This document shows positions 20,866 to 31,633 of a DNA stretch of 57,500 bases, one piece after another. The position numbers were made by a program, and so were the translations under genes. Within the stretch, counting starts at the first letter, position 1; each line of letters opens with the position of its first letter. Source of the stretch: Symbiodinium natans (taxonomy: Eukaryota > Sar > Dinophyceae > Suessiales > Symbiodiniaceae); assembly GCA_905221605.1 (NCBI GenBank), contig CAJNDS010002324.1, positions 1 through 57,500 of the forward strand, read 5' to 3'. The notes below the pieces were generated by a model. The model did no database searches. It saw only the letters and a program-made list of their open reading frames with translations, and was not told where the DNA came from.

Positions 20866-22830
20866 TCACTGCGACCTCGGCCGCTTCCGATCCTCCAGCA
20901 ACGTGACGATCTCAGTATGGCCTGCTTTGGAGGCCAGCGTCAGAGCCGTCCTGCCTTTGTGGTCGGCCAGGTCCTTGTCAGCACCGGCCTCCAGCAGCAA
21001 AAAACGAGCAACTCCAGCATGACCAGCCCTGGATGCAGCCATCAAAGATGTTGTGCCATGGTGGCTTGTCCTGTCCTTGTCAGCGCCCGCTTCCACCAGC
21101 ATGCGGGCCACTTCCACACGGCCCTTTGCAGAGGCCTGCATCAACGCGGTGTAGCCCATGTTGTTGGCCAGGTCCATGTCAGCACCGGCCTCCAGCAAAA
21201 GTCGTGCCGTCTCAAGATGACCTTTCTCAGAGGCCGCAATCAGTGCAGTGCCACCTTCGTTGCTGGCCAAGTCCTTGTCGGCACCAGCCTCCAGCAGTGT
21301 CAGAGCCGTGACGCCCTGGTCGGTGGTGAGGTCCTTGTTTGCACCTGCGTCCAGTAGCACTTTCGCAGTCTCTGTGTGGCCATCCTCAGAGGCAATCATC
21401 AGGGCTGTGAAGCCCCGACTATTGGCCAGGTCCCTGTCGGCGCCAGCGTCCAGTAGCACTTTCACAGTGTTGGAATGGCCTTTATTAGAGGCAAGCAGCA
21501 GAGCCGTCCAGCCCTGGTTCATGGCCAGGTCCCTGTCCGCGCCAGCGTCCAGTAGCACTTTCGCAGTCTCTGAATGGCCTTTATCAGAGGCAAGCATCAG
21601 GGCGGTGTGACCCTGGTTGTGAGCCAGGTCCTTGTCGGCGCCGGCTTCCAGCAGCACCCTTGCAGTCTCTGCATGGCCATCGTGAGAGGCCAGTGTCAGA
21701 GCTGCGTAGCCGTAGTTGTTGGTCAGGTCGTTCTTGGCACCGGCCTCCAACAGCAGTCTGGCAACCTCCGACTGACCACTTTTGGACGCCAGCATCAGAG
21801 CTGTGGTACCAAAGTTGTTGGCCAGGTCCTTGTCAGCACCGGCCTCCAGAAGCGGACGAGAACCCCAACGTGACACATGTCTTTGGGGGGTAGGCATGGG
21901 GGGAGTGGCATGCTAGGGGTACTCCACGGCTGCCAACTGGATACTCCAGGTCTTTTGGGTGGGAGAGGCAATCAATCCCTAAGTTGAAACCATCAAGGCC
22001 ACCAGCCTGGAGCAACATCCTCGCTGTCTCCAAATGGCCCTGCCCAGAGGCGAGCATAAGCGCCGTGTTTCCATTGCGGTCTTCGGCCCAGTCCTTATCG
22101 GCACCGGCCTCCAACAAGAGCTGCACAAGATCCACGTGGCCTTCGCGTGACGCTGCCCATAGAGGCTGTGCAGGCCATGGAGGCTGCGCAGCTGCCTGTC
22201 GAAACTCGCTGGCCTTGTGGATGTCTGCGCGCGCCTCCAGCAGCAAGCGCGCGTTTTCAAGTTGGCCAAAAAAGGATGCAGCGACAAGCGGTGTTTCGCC
22301 ACGCGGGTCCTCCAAGTCGGGGTCCTGAAGAGGGGACGTTGGGGCGGCTTCAAGGTTTGAGGGGCTTGGGGGAGCGTTCCTGGTTCGGTGGCCCTACTCC
22401 CCAAAACTCCGAGTCCTCTGGCCGCAGCAAGATGGACTCGACCTGGAAGGTCGCGACGCGCAGCTACGAACAGGATGCTGTACTCTAAGCGACTCATATC
22501 TTTGCAATAAGCCCTCAGCCCTGCACATCCCTATAGGGTTTGGATTTAGACCCTGCCTGAACAGCAGAAGCTGGCTGCTGCGGTGAGCTCATCCGTTGCA
22601 GGGGAGGGCTCGTTGAAATTGAGCAAAAGCAGCTGGAGAGTCCTTCCACCCTCCAGCTCAGCATTGTCATCTAAGATGGTTTGCGTGTGATGGAGAAGCA
22701 GCCTCTGCCTGAATCGCGGAGGCATGCCATGGTGCTGCCGCAAGCGGTGCTTCAAAGCCTTCACGTCGCTGAGCTCCTCGACGGGCACCGCCGCCACTTC
22801 CTCCCCTGACATCTGGAGGACGCGCAGCAT
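20866..22830 (-). CDS. Ubiquitin-like domain plus ankyrin-repeat protein, X2 copy, probable frame lesion
   Basis: Exons by alignment with X1: 22830-22557, 22442-22416, 22324-22007 and 21843-20866. The ubiquitin-like exon starts at ATG 22830 and is well conserved. Close to its end X2 lacks five bases present in X1, after GCAGCCAGC, so exon 1 ends out of phase with the microexon if the same GC donor is used. The remaining joins keep frame. Intron 3 is 163 bp against 141 in X1; unspliced, it breaks the frame, and spliced, it restores the ankyrin repeat exactly. X2 lacks one 34-codon repeat in exon 3. In exon 4 it has one extra 33-residue repeat (DRDLANSRGFTALMIAS) and a 13-residue deletion giving TALTLLEAG. 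It could be a recent pseudogene, use another donor, or contain a sequencing error. The function would be as for X1. Confidence 0.65.
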
Positions 22831-23256
22831 CGTGCAAGAGAGTAGCTCTGGGAATCTAACTGCTATAGTAGCCTGGCTTGCGCAAAGCCGGGCGCTGCAG
22901 GAACATGAAAGTCGAATCAACCAGTTCGCAGCCCTAGCGGTCAGCAGGCTGCGCGGATAGAATCCCCCGCTTCCGGGCCCCCCCCCTATTCAATTCTAAA
23001 CAGGTAGAAGACACTCCACATCCTCTTTATCTCTGTTCGGAACACACAGCATGCAAAAAGGGAGTCCGGTTCTTGGGCATCCCGGCCCGAAATTCACCCT
23101 CCCACTGCCCCACACCCACACACAGACACGCACGCACACGCACACATCCCAAGCCTCTTCGAGTTGCATGGGTCCCCCCCAGCTTCCGGCGGAGGCGGCC
23201 TCACGCTTGGGATGAGTTGCGAAGGCTTCCAAGAGCTTTGTAGGGACAGATGGGAG

Positions 23257-23352
23257 GGTTTAGGGTTTAGGGTTTAGGGTTTAGGGTTTAGGGTTTAGGG
23301 TTTAGGGTTTAGGGTTTAGGGTTTAGGGTTCGGGGTTTAGGGTTTAGGGTTG
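23257..23352 (+). repeat. Interstitial telomere-like array (TTTAGGG), X2
   Basis: About thirteen units including one TTCGGGG variant. It sits at the same place as the arrays of X1 and X3. Confidence 0.95.
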
Positions 23353-23919
23353 AACCTTTCAAGCTTGCCCTGAAGGTCCGGGGGCACATCCGGCCTTGCA
23401 AGAATCCCCCTCTGAAAACCCTGCATGCTTTAGGGAACGCGACAGAACCCAAAACCACCAAGACCCCAAGGCAGAAGCACCCCTTTCAAGGATTGCAGAT
23501 ATTTTCACGCACGCAGATGCCCAACGCAACGTTCAGCAGATGCCTGCCATCGAGGACCGACACAAAAATGGACCCCGACGCCAGATGCAAGAACATGTAC
23601 AGGAACGTTCGAGACTTCGGTGACGCGGGCTCTTGTGAATCCTCAGGCCCCAAGCCCTATAAACGTTCACGTCATCCTAAGCCCTACCGCCGAATCAACA
23701 AAGCAAGCAAACCCTGCCGCCCTAAACCCTCAAGCCTTACTTAAACCACGCCCCCCATGAAGCCCGCAATCGTAAACCGAAAGCTGTAAACTCCGAATGT
23801 GCAACCCCCAACCCCCAATCCGTAACCCGCAAGAACCGTACGAAAGCATAACTCAGCGCTAAACCCTGCTGCATCAAGGATGCAGATACTTGCCACGTAC
23901 ACGGCAACCAAAAGAGACA

Positions 23920-24680
23920 CGTCTCTCTTTCTCTCTCTTTCTCTTGTTCGTCTCTCTCTGACCTCGCTCTCAACTTTTATCTCTTCTTTCGATAACTCTC
24001 CTCTCCTGTCTCTCATCTCTCTCTCTCTCTCTCAGTCATTCTCCCTCCCTCTCTCATTCGCCCTCTCTTTCTGTTTCTCATTTTCTCTCTCTCTCTCTCT
24101 CTCCAGTTCTCTCTCAACTTATCTAGTTCATTCTCCCTTTCATTCACTCTCGCTCTCTGTCTCTTTCTTTTGTTTTTCTTTCTCTCTCTCTCTCTCTCTT
24201 TCCAGAGTAAGCAAAGATGCAACAATAAGCACAACAACTGCACATAGTAAGCGAGGGCGCACCAATACGCAAAACAACTGCCTGTAGATCATATAGTACG
24301 CGAACGGTGTACCAATATACGAAACAACCGCACATAGTAAGCGAAGACGCACCAATAAGCAGAACAAGCGCGTATAGAGCGCAGACGCACCGCTAAGCAA
24401 AACAACCGCACGGCAAGTGAAGATACGCCAGTAAGCAGAGCGAAGACACACCAATAAGCGGAACAACCGCGCATAGTAAGCGCAGGCGCAGCAAGAAGCA
24501 AAGCAACTGCATATAGTAAGCGAAGACGCATCAATGCTAACTGCATACAGACCATATAGTAAGCGAAGACGCACCAGTAAGCGAAGACGAACCAATAAGT
24601 AAAACAAGCGCCTCGAGAGCGAAGACGCACCACGAAGCAAAACAACTGCATATAGTGAGCGAAGACGCGCCAACCCCCAA
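23920..24680. repeat. TC tract and ~40-bp minisatellite, X2
   Basis: TC-rich to about 24205, then about eleven imperfect units with AGTAAGCGAAGACGCACC. The unit order differs in detail from X1 by deletions of part-units. Confidence 0.85.
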
Positions 24681-25140
24681 AGTCCCGAGCCTCATGGAAT
24701 TGCACGGGACCCTTCCAGAGGCGTCGGCCTCACACTTGGGATGAGTTGAGAAGGCTTCAGGGGCTGTAGGGTCAGATGACAGTTGGGGGGCAGTTTCGGA
24801 CAGTTCCGGGGGTTTTGGTGCCCTTTTTTCGGTTTCGGCAGCTCGGGATTCAAACTTCCGCGCTGGGCTCCTAGAGGATTTTTCCTCAGGCTCGTCCGGC
24901 CCAGGACGTGCTCTTTCGAATCCTAGGCCTCCATAGGCTTTGGGTTTAGCGTTTAGTTTAGCGTTTCGGGTTTATAAACCCTATAAACCTTACCCCGAAG
25001 ACCTACGACCGACACGACAACAACAACAAGAAAGCTTGTCGCTCTAAGCCCTGAAGCCTGCAACGGCTAAGCCTTCATGAAGCCCGCAATCTTAGACCAA
25101 CAACCGTAAAGCCCGGATGCGAAACCCCCCCCCACCCCCC

Positions 25141-25325
25141 AATCCCTAAACCCTAAACCCTAAACCCTAAACCCTAAACTCAATAGCCCAGAAAGAAACC
25201 ACGGAAACTTTCCAAAAAAGCACTCAGCAACTCACGTCGAGCTTCAGACTGGCGCACAACGCCTCAGCCCTAAGCCCTAAGCCCTAAGCCCTAAGCCCTA
25301 AACCCTAAACCCTAAACCCTAAAGC
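25141..25325 (-). repeat. Two CCCTAAA patches
   Basis: Clean CCCTAAA units at 25141-25184, and at 25265-25325 units that change from CCCTAAG to CCCTAAA along the array, which suggests that single variants spread by slippage. Confidence 0.9.
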
Positions 25326-25329
25326 CTAC

Positions 25330-25860
25330 ATATTCGAATACAAACATGATATCATGTCTAAGTATCCATATCTATATATCTTTATATGTATTAATTTACC
25401 CATCTTTTCTTCCCTGGTTCCTTCAATGAGCCCCAGATCTGAAACCCTGCAGCCTTCAAAAAAGGTCACAAGGTCTTCGAAGACCAGGAACGCTTTCGAG
25501 AATATTGCCATACTATTACCACAACATTCCCATCATGTATCATAATGTACTAACAGTAAGAAACCATACTATGACCACAATATTCCCATCATGTAGTATA
25601 ACGTACTAACAATAATAATCCCAAGGGAAAAAAAGGCTAAACTTTATTATTCCTACGAAATAAGGAAACCCAAAAAGTTTAAAGTTTAGCATTTGGAGAA
25701 GTAAGTTAATAATATTAATCATCATAATAATAATCATCATAATAATAATCCCTATTAAGGACTGTTAAGGAAATATTAATCATCATAATAATAATCATCA
25801 TCATAATCAGAATAATAATCCCTGTTAAGGACTGCTTGCTTTCTACACCCAGGTGGCCTG
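25330..25860. repeat. AT-rich spacer with AAT/ATC microsatellite
   Basis: A local AT-rich island with repeated ATAATAATCATCAT blocks at 25705-25825 and a duplicated phrase around TATTCCCATCATGTA (25528 and 25588). Its left part (near 25350-25500) has a diverged relative at 43500-43620. No gene. Confidence 0.75.
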
Positions 25861-25913
25861 GGCAGGCAGCGCTGTGCTGGGCATCCAGCCTTGGAGCGAA
25901 AAGACTTCTGGGG

Positions 25914-25992
25914 GGTTTAGGGTTTAGGGTTTGGGGTTTAGGGTTTAGGGTTTAGGGTTTAGGGTTTGGGGTTTAGGGTTTAGGGTTTAGGG
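25914..25992 (+). repeat. Interstitial telomere-like array (TTTAGGG), Y1
   Basis: About eleven units. The matching place in Y2 (about 43706-43730) has only three or four units, so the array contracted or expanded after duplication. Confidence 0.9.
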
Positions 25993-25999
25993 TGAAGGG

Positions 26000-27570
26000 T
26001 GAAGGGATAAAGAACTGCCTGAAAACATTCAACAACATGCACAGCCTTTACTTCCTCGACCCTGAACCTTAAGTCCTGGCTCTTTGAGGACCTGTGCCTG
26101 CTGCCATTTTCATGCCTTCAATGCTGCAAAACCCACTTTTGGACCCGAACAGCCCTAACACCAAACAATCACGAAGACACCCATCTCAATGTTCAGAAAA
26201 GGCCCCCCTCCCCACCCCCAGAGACCAACAGCTCAATCAAGCCTAATCCCAATGCAGCATGATGTTCAGGCTGCCTTAGTCACGGAGAGCCTTTCGAATC
26301 CTTGCGCCTTCAACTCCTCGCGCCTTCAACCCCTCAAGAACCCAAGCCAGAAGCTTTCCTGAACTAAACATGAACCCTGAACCTTCCCGTCCGAAGCCGC
26401 AACACCTTGAACCATGCCTTCATGAAGCCCCTTTGTGAAAGCCCAAGCAAACCCCGAACAACATCCCTAAACTCTGAACCCGAAGCCCCGAAAAACCCTG
26501 CAGCCAGTGGTGAAACCCACAAGCCATTCAAAAGACCCTACTTGGAGCTTCATCGGTAAGTCTAAGACGTATTTGGTCGCCCAGTAGCCATATGATCATC
26601 AGGGCACGCTTTTCCTCTTTCATTTGGGCTACCAAGCCTTGTAGGGTTTCATGTCTTATGACCCGACTTATGGCCCTACTCTCAAGTACCCGAAGGCCCT
26701 AAGGATCCTAAACCCCTTAAAAGCCCTCCCTAAACCCTCAACTTAGCCCTGAAACTCTACCTGAAAGTATCCAATGAAGCCCCAAGCAAGGCGCCTTCGG
26801 GCTCGCCCCCAGGTGAGCGCCAAGGGGCCGGACCTGGAGTTGAACGGCTGGGGAGCGGGGGAAGGGTTAGGGTGTAGAGCGTAGAGGGTTTACAGGGTTT
26901 CTCTAGGGCTTATGGGGTTTGTAGGGAGTTTTCAAGGCAGCGTTGCAAGCGCTCAGGCAGTTCAGGGAGTTCAGGGCGTTGAGGGGTTCGGGAGTTCAGG
27001 CCTGCATTTGGGGGCTTCGCCGGCTTGGAAGTCGACCACTCTAGAAGTTGCTTCGGAGAATGGTCGTTGATAGGCGGGGATGTGGGGTCATTGCCTCCTC
27101 TAGCACCCGGCCCCCCCAAAAACCTGGAAGCCCCGACGCGCGTCCTGAGGAGCTTCCGCTTCTACGCTACTACCCCTAAACATGAAACCCTAAACCCCCT
27201 TAGTGCCCCTAAACACCAACCCCTATAAGTCCCAAAAGTTCTTGTTGGGCTCTTGGGGCCGCTTTGGAAACCCCAGAAAGGGCTTCGCTTCATGGAGCTT
27301 GGGGGCTCTCACGATCTTGCGACGCCGCGCAGCTCCCCTGGTAGCCGAAACCCTAAAGAGTGTACCCTAAAAACCCTGTACCCTAAGCCCGAAATCCCAA
27401 AGACTAACCCTAAACCCTGTGCCCTACACCCACTGGCAACAGTTGGCTCCAAAACTCTGAACGGGTTATTGGTTCTACTTGGAGGTTCATGGTGCTCACT
27501 AACCAATGCTAACTGTACTTATAACTGTACTTATATGCATATTGGGGCACTTGAGGGGCTTACGAGTGGG
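26000..27570. other. Non-genic left part of Y1
   Basis: No convincing coding frame. The sequence matches Y2 at about 43730-45335 closely. The short open frames do not look protein-like. Confidence 0.55.
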
Positions 27571-27574
27571 TTAT

Positions 27575-28160
27575 AAGTACAGTTCTAAGTTTAGGGGGCT
27601 TAGAGGGTTTGTAGGATTTAGAGGGTTTAGGGGGGTTTAGAAGGTTTAGGGCTTAGGGGCTTAGAGGCTTGGAATTTAGGAGGTTCAGAAGGTTTAGAGG
27701 GTTTAGGGGGTTTAGATGGGTCAGAGGGTTTAGGGGTTTAGAAGGTTTAGGGTTTAGGGGTTCAGAGGGCTTAGGGTTTATAGGGTTTAAAGGGCTTAGA
27801 GGGTTTAGGGGTTTAGGGGGTTTAGAAGGTTTTGGGTTCAGGGGGTTTAGGGGTTTAGAGGGTTTAGAGGGTTTAGAGGGTTTAGGGGGTTTTTGGGTTT
27901 AGAGGGTTTAGAGGGTTCATGGGGTTTGGAGGGTTTGTAGAGTTTAGAGGGTTTGGAGGGTTTGGAGGGTTTGGGGGTTTAGCGGGTTTAGAAGGTCTAG
28001 GGCGTAGGGGTTGAGGGCTTAGGGGTTTAGGGGGCTTAGAGGGTTTAGGGGGTTTTAAGGGTTTGCGGGATTTAGAGGGTTTATGGGATTTAGAGGGTTC
28101 AGGGGGTTTAGAGAGTCTAGGGGGCTTAGAGGGTTTAGGGTTTGTAGGGTTCAGGGGTTA
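27575..28160 (+). repeat. G-rich array of a 9-bp variant (TTTAGAGGG)
   Basis: Many units of TTTAGAGGG, mixed with TTTAGGGGG, TTTAGAAGG and CTTAGAGGG. This is a derivative of the telomere unit with two added bases. Related arrays lie at 41415-41730 (Y3) and 45335-45965 (Y2). It is G-rich on the plus strand with regular GGG runs. Confidence 0.9.
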
Positions 28161-28274
28161 GGGTGCAAGGCGACACCCCGAAAGCTGCTTCAAACCTGAC
28201 CGAGCCGAGGCACTTGTCAAGGAGGGGCCGTGTTGAGGCATCTCCCGCGACCTCGCCGCCACGCATGCCACGAC

Positions 28275-28325
28275 CTTAACCCTAAACCCTCAACCCTAAA
28301 CCCCAAACCCCAAACCCTAAACCCT
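28275..28325 (-). repeat. CCCTAAA patch, Y1
   Basis: A short degenerate array with CCCCAAA variants. The counterpart in Y2 is 46090-46140 and in Y3 41850-41962, where it is more than twice as long. Confidence 0.85.
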
Positions 28326-28811
28326 TGAACCTCAAGCTGAATTTGAAGCGATGAGGGTTTGAGCCTTTTGGGATTTCAGGAGTTTTGGGGCTGCAGGATT
28401 CGTTTCAGGCTCTCGCGGAATAGGAGGCTTCGAAAGGGCTAAAGGACGGGGGGGGCGCCGAAGGTTCGCGACGTTTAGGGTTACGCTGGGTTTAGGGTTT
28501 AGGGTACTTTTAGGCTTCAGGATTTCACTTAGGGAAGAGGGTTGACCTGTGAAGGGGTGGCCGGGTTGCGCCGGGAGCCCCCACCCCCTACCACCGAGAT
28601 GGCCCAAGCTGAAGCTATGAGAGCTCAACCAAACCCTCCTTAACCCATAAAAAGGCCTCAACGCCCTAAACCCCGAACCCCCCCCCCCCAAAAAAAAAAA
28701 AAAAACAAAAAACAAACCAGTCCTAAACCTCGAAACCCTGAGCCCTGGAGCCAACAAAAGATGCTGAAACCTTCTGTCCCCAAGCGGAAAGACGGACAGA
28801 GGCAGTTCGGG

Positions 28812-28890
28812 CACACCCTAAACCCTAAACCCTAAACCCTAAACCCTAAACCCTAAACCCTAAACCCTAAACCCTAAACCTTAAACCCTG
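28812..28890 (-). repeat. Interstitial telomere-like array (CCCTAAA), Y1
   Basis: About eleven CCCTAAA units. The Y2 counterpart at 46621-46788 has about twenty-three units with one internal break, so the array roughly doubled in Y2 or halved in Y1. Confidence 0.95.
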
Positions 28891-28974
28891 CAAGGCTGGG
28901 CCCCCTTCGCAATCCAACGTGCTGGTCACAAGCCTGCCTCGGTGTGGAAGATTGGGGTGCTTTTAGGCCTGCAT

Positions 28975-29110
28975 GTTTTAGGGATCGTCGGCTGTTTTCT
29001 GGGCATGAAGCAGTAGACATTGCAAACTCTGCAGTCGTTTTGGGTCGCAGGAAAACATGCCTTGGCAAGAGCTGAGATCGAGCCCCGACACGTTGTTTCG
29101 GCATCCTCCG
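28975..29110. repeat. Dispersed repeat ending in TCGAGCCCCGACA
   Basis: The phrase GCAGTAGACATTGCAAAC, then a CAGGAAAACATGCCT block, then GAGATCGAGCCCCGACA. Relatives occur near 18850-18995, 37250-37340, 38260-38350, 46875-47000 and 55130-55215. The end resembles a tRNA B box (GTTCGANNCC), but the rest does not fold as a tRNA by eye. The nature of this repeat is unknown. Confidence 0.6.
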
Positions 29111-30327
29111 CCAGAATTCTCACAACAGAAGCTAGAGTGCCAGAGCACCCAAGCCGGTGGGCCAATTGCAGCCGCCACGCTACAGTACATACAGCACGTT
29201 GTGTTTTTTGCGCATGTTTTTTCTCGAAGAAAGTGTACTGTCCTGAACACATTGTACGATATACTTGCATGAGACATCGGCCATGTCTTTGATTGCCGTA
29301 GGCTCACCTGAAAAGTTGGTTAACAAAGATTTCGCCTCATGCGGCTCAAAGAGTTCGCCCGGCACAAGTTCTGCACCAGGAAACAACGTGACATTGTCAC
29401 GCATGCCCCTTGCCGGAGCTTGTGTGCATGGGGGGCTGCAAGGGCTCAGTATGGAGCCATGGGGTCTTACCAAGTGAGATGCTCAAGGCGTGGAGGCTCT
29501 GAGGCTGCTGGGGTGTTTGGGCTAAGCCCTTGCAGGTGCTCAAGCAGCACCGGTGGAGACCCTGGAGGGCTTGGCCCTGGATTTCCGGGTGCTCCGCCCC
29601 CCATTCTTCTTCAAACCCTTAGCTTTGCCCTTCTTGGCTGGAGGCAACTTCGACTCAAGGTCGACAGGATTCGAGCTCTCCTCGCTGCACCATGCAGGAG
29701 CACGACGGTCCTCCGCGATGGTCAATGGCAACTTCAGAGACGCAGACCTCAGGAGGACTTTCTTTCTCACTGCCGCACGCCACACCATCAACCATCACAG
29801 CAGTCTCCGAACGGGATGAGAAACCTCGCCTCTCCCAACATCCCCAACCTGCGAGATCACACAGCATCACAGCACCCCGGCCTCATTTGAAGGTCCTGGC
29901 GAACAAGGCGCACTTTGCCATGCTTCCTCCTCCAAGAAGGGACAATGAGGACACAACGTCAAGAAGTGCCAGCTGTCTGCACCGGCATGTACACGTCTAC
30001 ACAGATGTATGTCTCAGGTTGCGAAGGGAGGTGCCACGCGACAGCAAGACAAAACGATTCTGGGAGGTCGGGGGATGCCCTTCGGGCCCACGTACGCGCC
30101 TTTGTGTCGACGGCTTCGGCGCTGTCAATCACCAAAATCCCAACGTCCAACATGTCCGTGGAGATGGCCGGAGGCTCCTCTACCTTAAGTGCACGTTGTG
30201 GTTGGACCACTCTGAACATATGACTCATATGACGCCTTCCAACATTCACTTTGTTGTTCTGGTTGGCCCAGGCACGGATTCTGAGCCCATGAGGTTCGGC
30301 TCCGGGGCTCCGGGAAGCTCCTCTCAT
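29100..30327 (-). CDS. Unidentified multi-exon gene candidate, Y1 copy
   Basis: I do not recognise this protein. Three minus-strand stretches look coding. The first (about 30300-30070) includes NNKVNVGRRHMSHMFRVV and DMLDVGILVIDSAEAVDTKA. The second (about 29770-29540) is basic (KLPPAKKGKAKGLKK). The third (29404-29308) includes LFPGAELVPGELFEPHEAKS and ends at a good donor, TTTTCAG|GTGAGC. A possible continuation starts at 29242 (GQYTFFEKKH). In the first stretch, three base differences between Y1 and Y2 are synonymous in this frame (Lys, Arg, Ala codons) but change residues in the opposite-strand frame, which supports the minus strand. Further upstream in the first frame, Y1 has TAG where Y2 has TAC, so the start differs or Y1 is damaged. 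Exon joins between the first three stretches are unresolved. Confidence 0.35.
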
Positions 30328-30369
30328 GGACCCGGCTGCCGTCTTATAAGACTCGAAGGTGTATGACTC

Positions 30370-31630
30370 AGGGGCCGTTCCAAGGTGCGAAGCTTTGGGC
30401 GCTTCTTGAGACGGGAACGTCTATCCCCAACATGGGAGCATCCTGGTCCGGATTTTACTATACTACACTTCAATTACTCTTCGGAGATACTTGCACTTTT
30501 GCGCACGGCCTTTCTCGCTTGCCGTCGCTCGCCTTGTCAGTGAACATCGGGGGGCGTGAAAGAAACTCATGCGGCCATGTCGTGTCGCACGCTTTCGGGC
30601 GCGTTCGCTGGCAGTCTGGGCGTCTGAGGGCTTTGATCATGATCAGGAACTGGTAGATGCAATCAGCTTTTCTAATGTCTGCCCCTACTACAGTTGCCCT
30701 TCCTCCTTCGGTACTCTAAGCATCTAGGGTTGGGCACTACAGGGAAACGCGACTGCTGTTCGAGTCGGTTTCTCACTCCAGACGTAGCCGAAGGAAGCAA
30801 TCGCATGGGGCGATCTCATGAGCTGCACCGCTGGCATCTCTGTACTTCTGTGCTCGGGACGCTGCTCAGTCAGCTGGCAAAATCCTATGCAACACTGCTT
30901 CTGCTAGCTCATGGTGCGGGCATGGATGCTGTGGTCAGCGCATGCGTGCTGGTATCTGGGCACGGAAATCGCAAGGGGACTGCTAGTCCTCGTACTTAGA
31001 CCGTCAGTCATTGCCGGGAATTTCGGCGGGATCTCTGCGTGTCCACGCATGAGGGCGCGACAACCTTTGGCGATGTTCTCTACACTCAAAATCACTCAAA
31101 CTCAACTTTACCATGTGTATAGATAGATAGATAGATAGATAGATAGATTAATGGATTAGATCGATGGATAGATAGATGGATAATAGATATTCAGATACAT
31201 CTCACAACATCTCTGTCATCTCTGTAAAGTCGTACCAGACCTTTGTGAGTACAACGCATGGGTTTGAACAAACGTGGTTTGACACTGGTGGGAAGACTCC
31301 GTCGGGTCCCACGGTCCGCCTCCCCGCTATTATCTTCAATAAAGCCCTAAAGACTCCCCTGCTCCGAGCGCTCCCTGGTCTCCTCATGCAAATTCTCGGA
31401 AGGGGCGTCTTTGCCCCGAGCGTGCTGCGGTGCCGGGGAGTCCTTGCGTAGAAAGCGACTCCGACGTCCGAACATGCCCATGTGCAAGGTCGTACATACA
31501 TTGCAAAATGAACCACAAGCCTTGTGACAAGACAACCGTTTGTTTTTGCACGGCCTGGCTCTGCTCCTCCTGGAAACATGGTTTGAAAACCTAGCGTAGG
31601 AAGCCATGCTCCACCAACATGGAGAACCCT
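30370..31630. other. Spacer between two minus-strand gene loci, Y1
   Basis: Nearly identical to Y2 (48280-49530). I see no supported coding frame. It includes a GATA microsatellite at 31119-31148 and would hold the downstream region of the membrane-protein gene and the upstream region of the unidentified locus. Confidence 0.5.
31119..31148. repeat. (GATA)n microsatellite, Y1
   Basis: Seven GATA units followed by imperfect GATA/GATG. The copy in Y2 (49020-49049) has the same number of units, unlike the telomere-like arrays, which differ greatly between the copies. Confidence 0.95.
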
Positions 31631-31633
31631 AAG

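Larger units (their letters stand above)
19480..25260. repeat. Segmental duplication unit X, copy X2
   Basis: Same order as X1: poly-C element (19569-19585), dispersed repeat (20105-20215), GT-repeat (20484-20516), ankyrin gene (20866-22830), CA-rich tract, TTTAGGG array (23257-23352), TC tract, 40-bp minisatellite, end block (24907-25255). Identity is clearly lower than between Y1 and Y2, so this duplication appears older. Confidence 0.85.
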
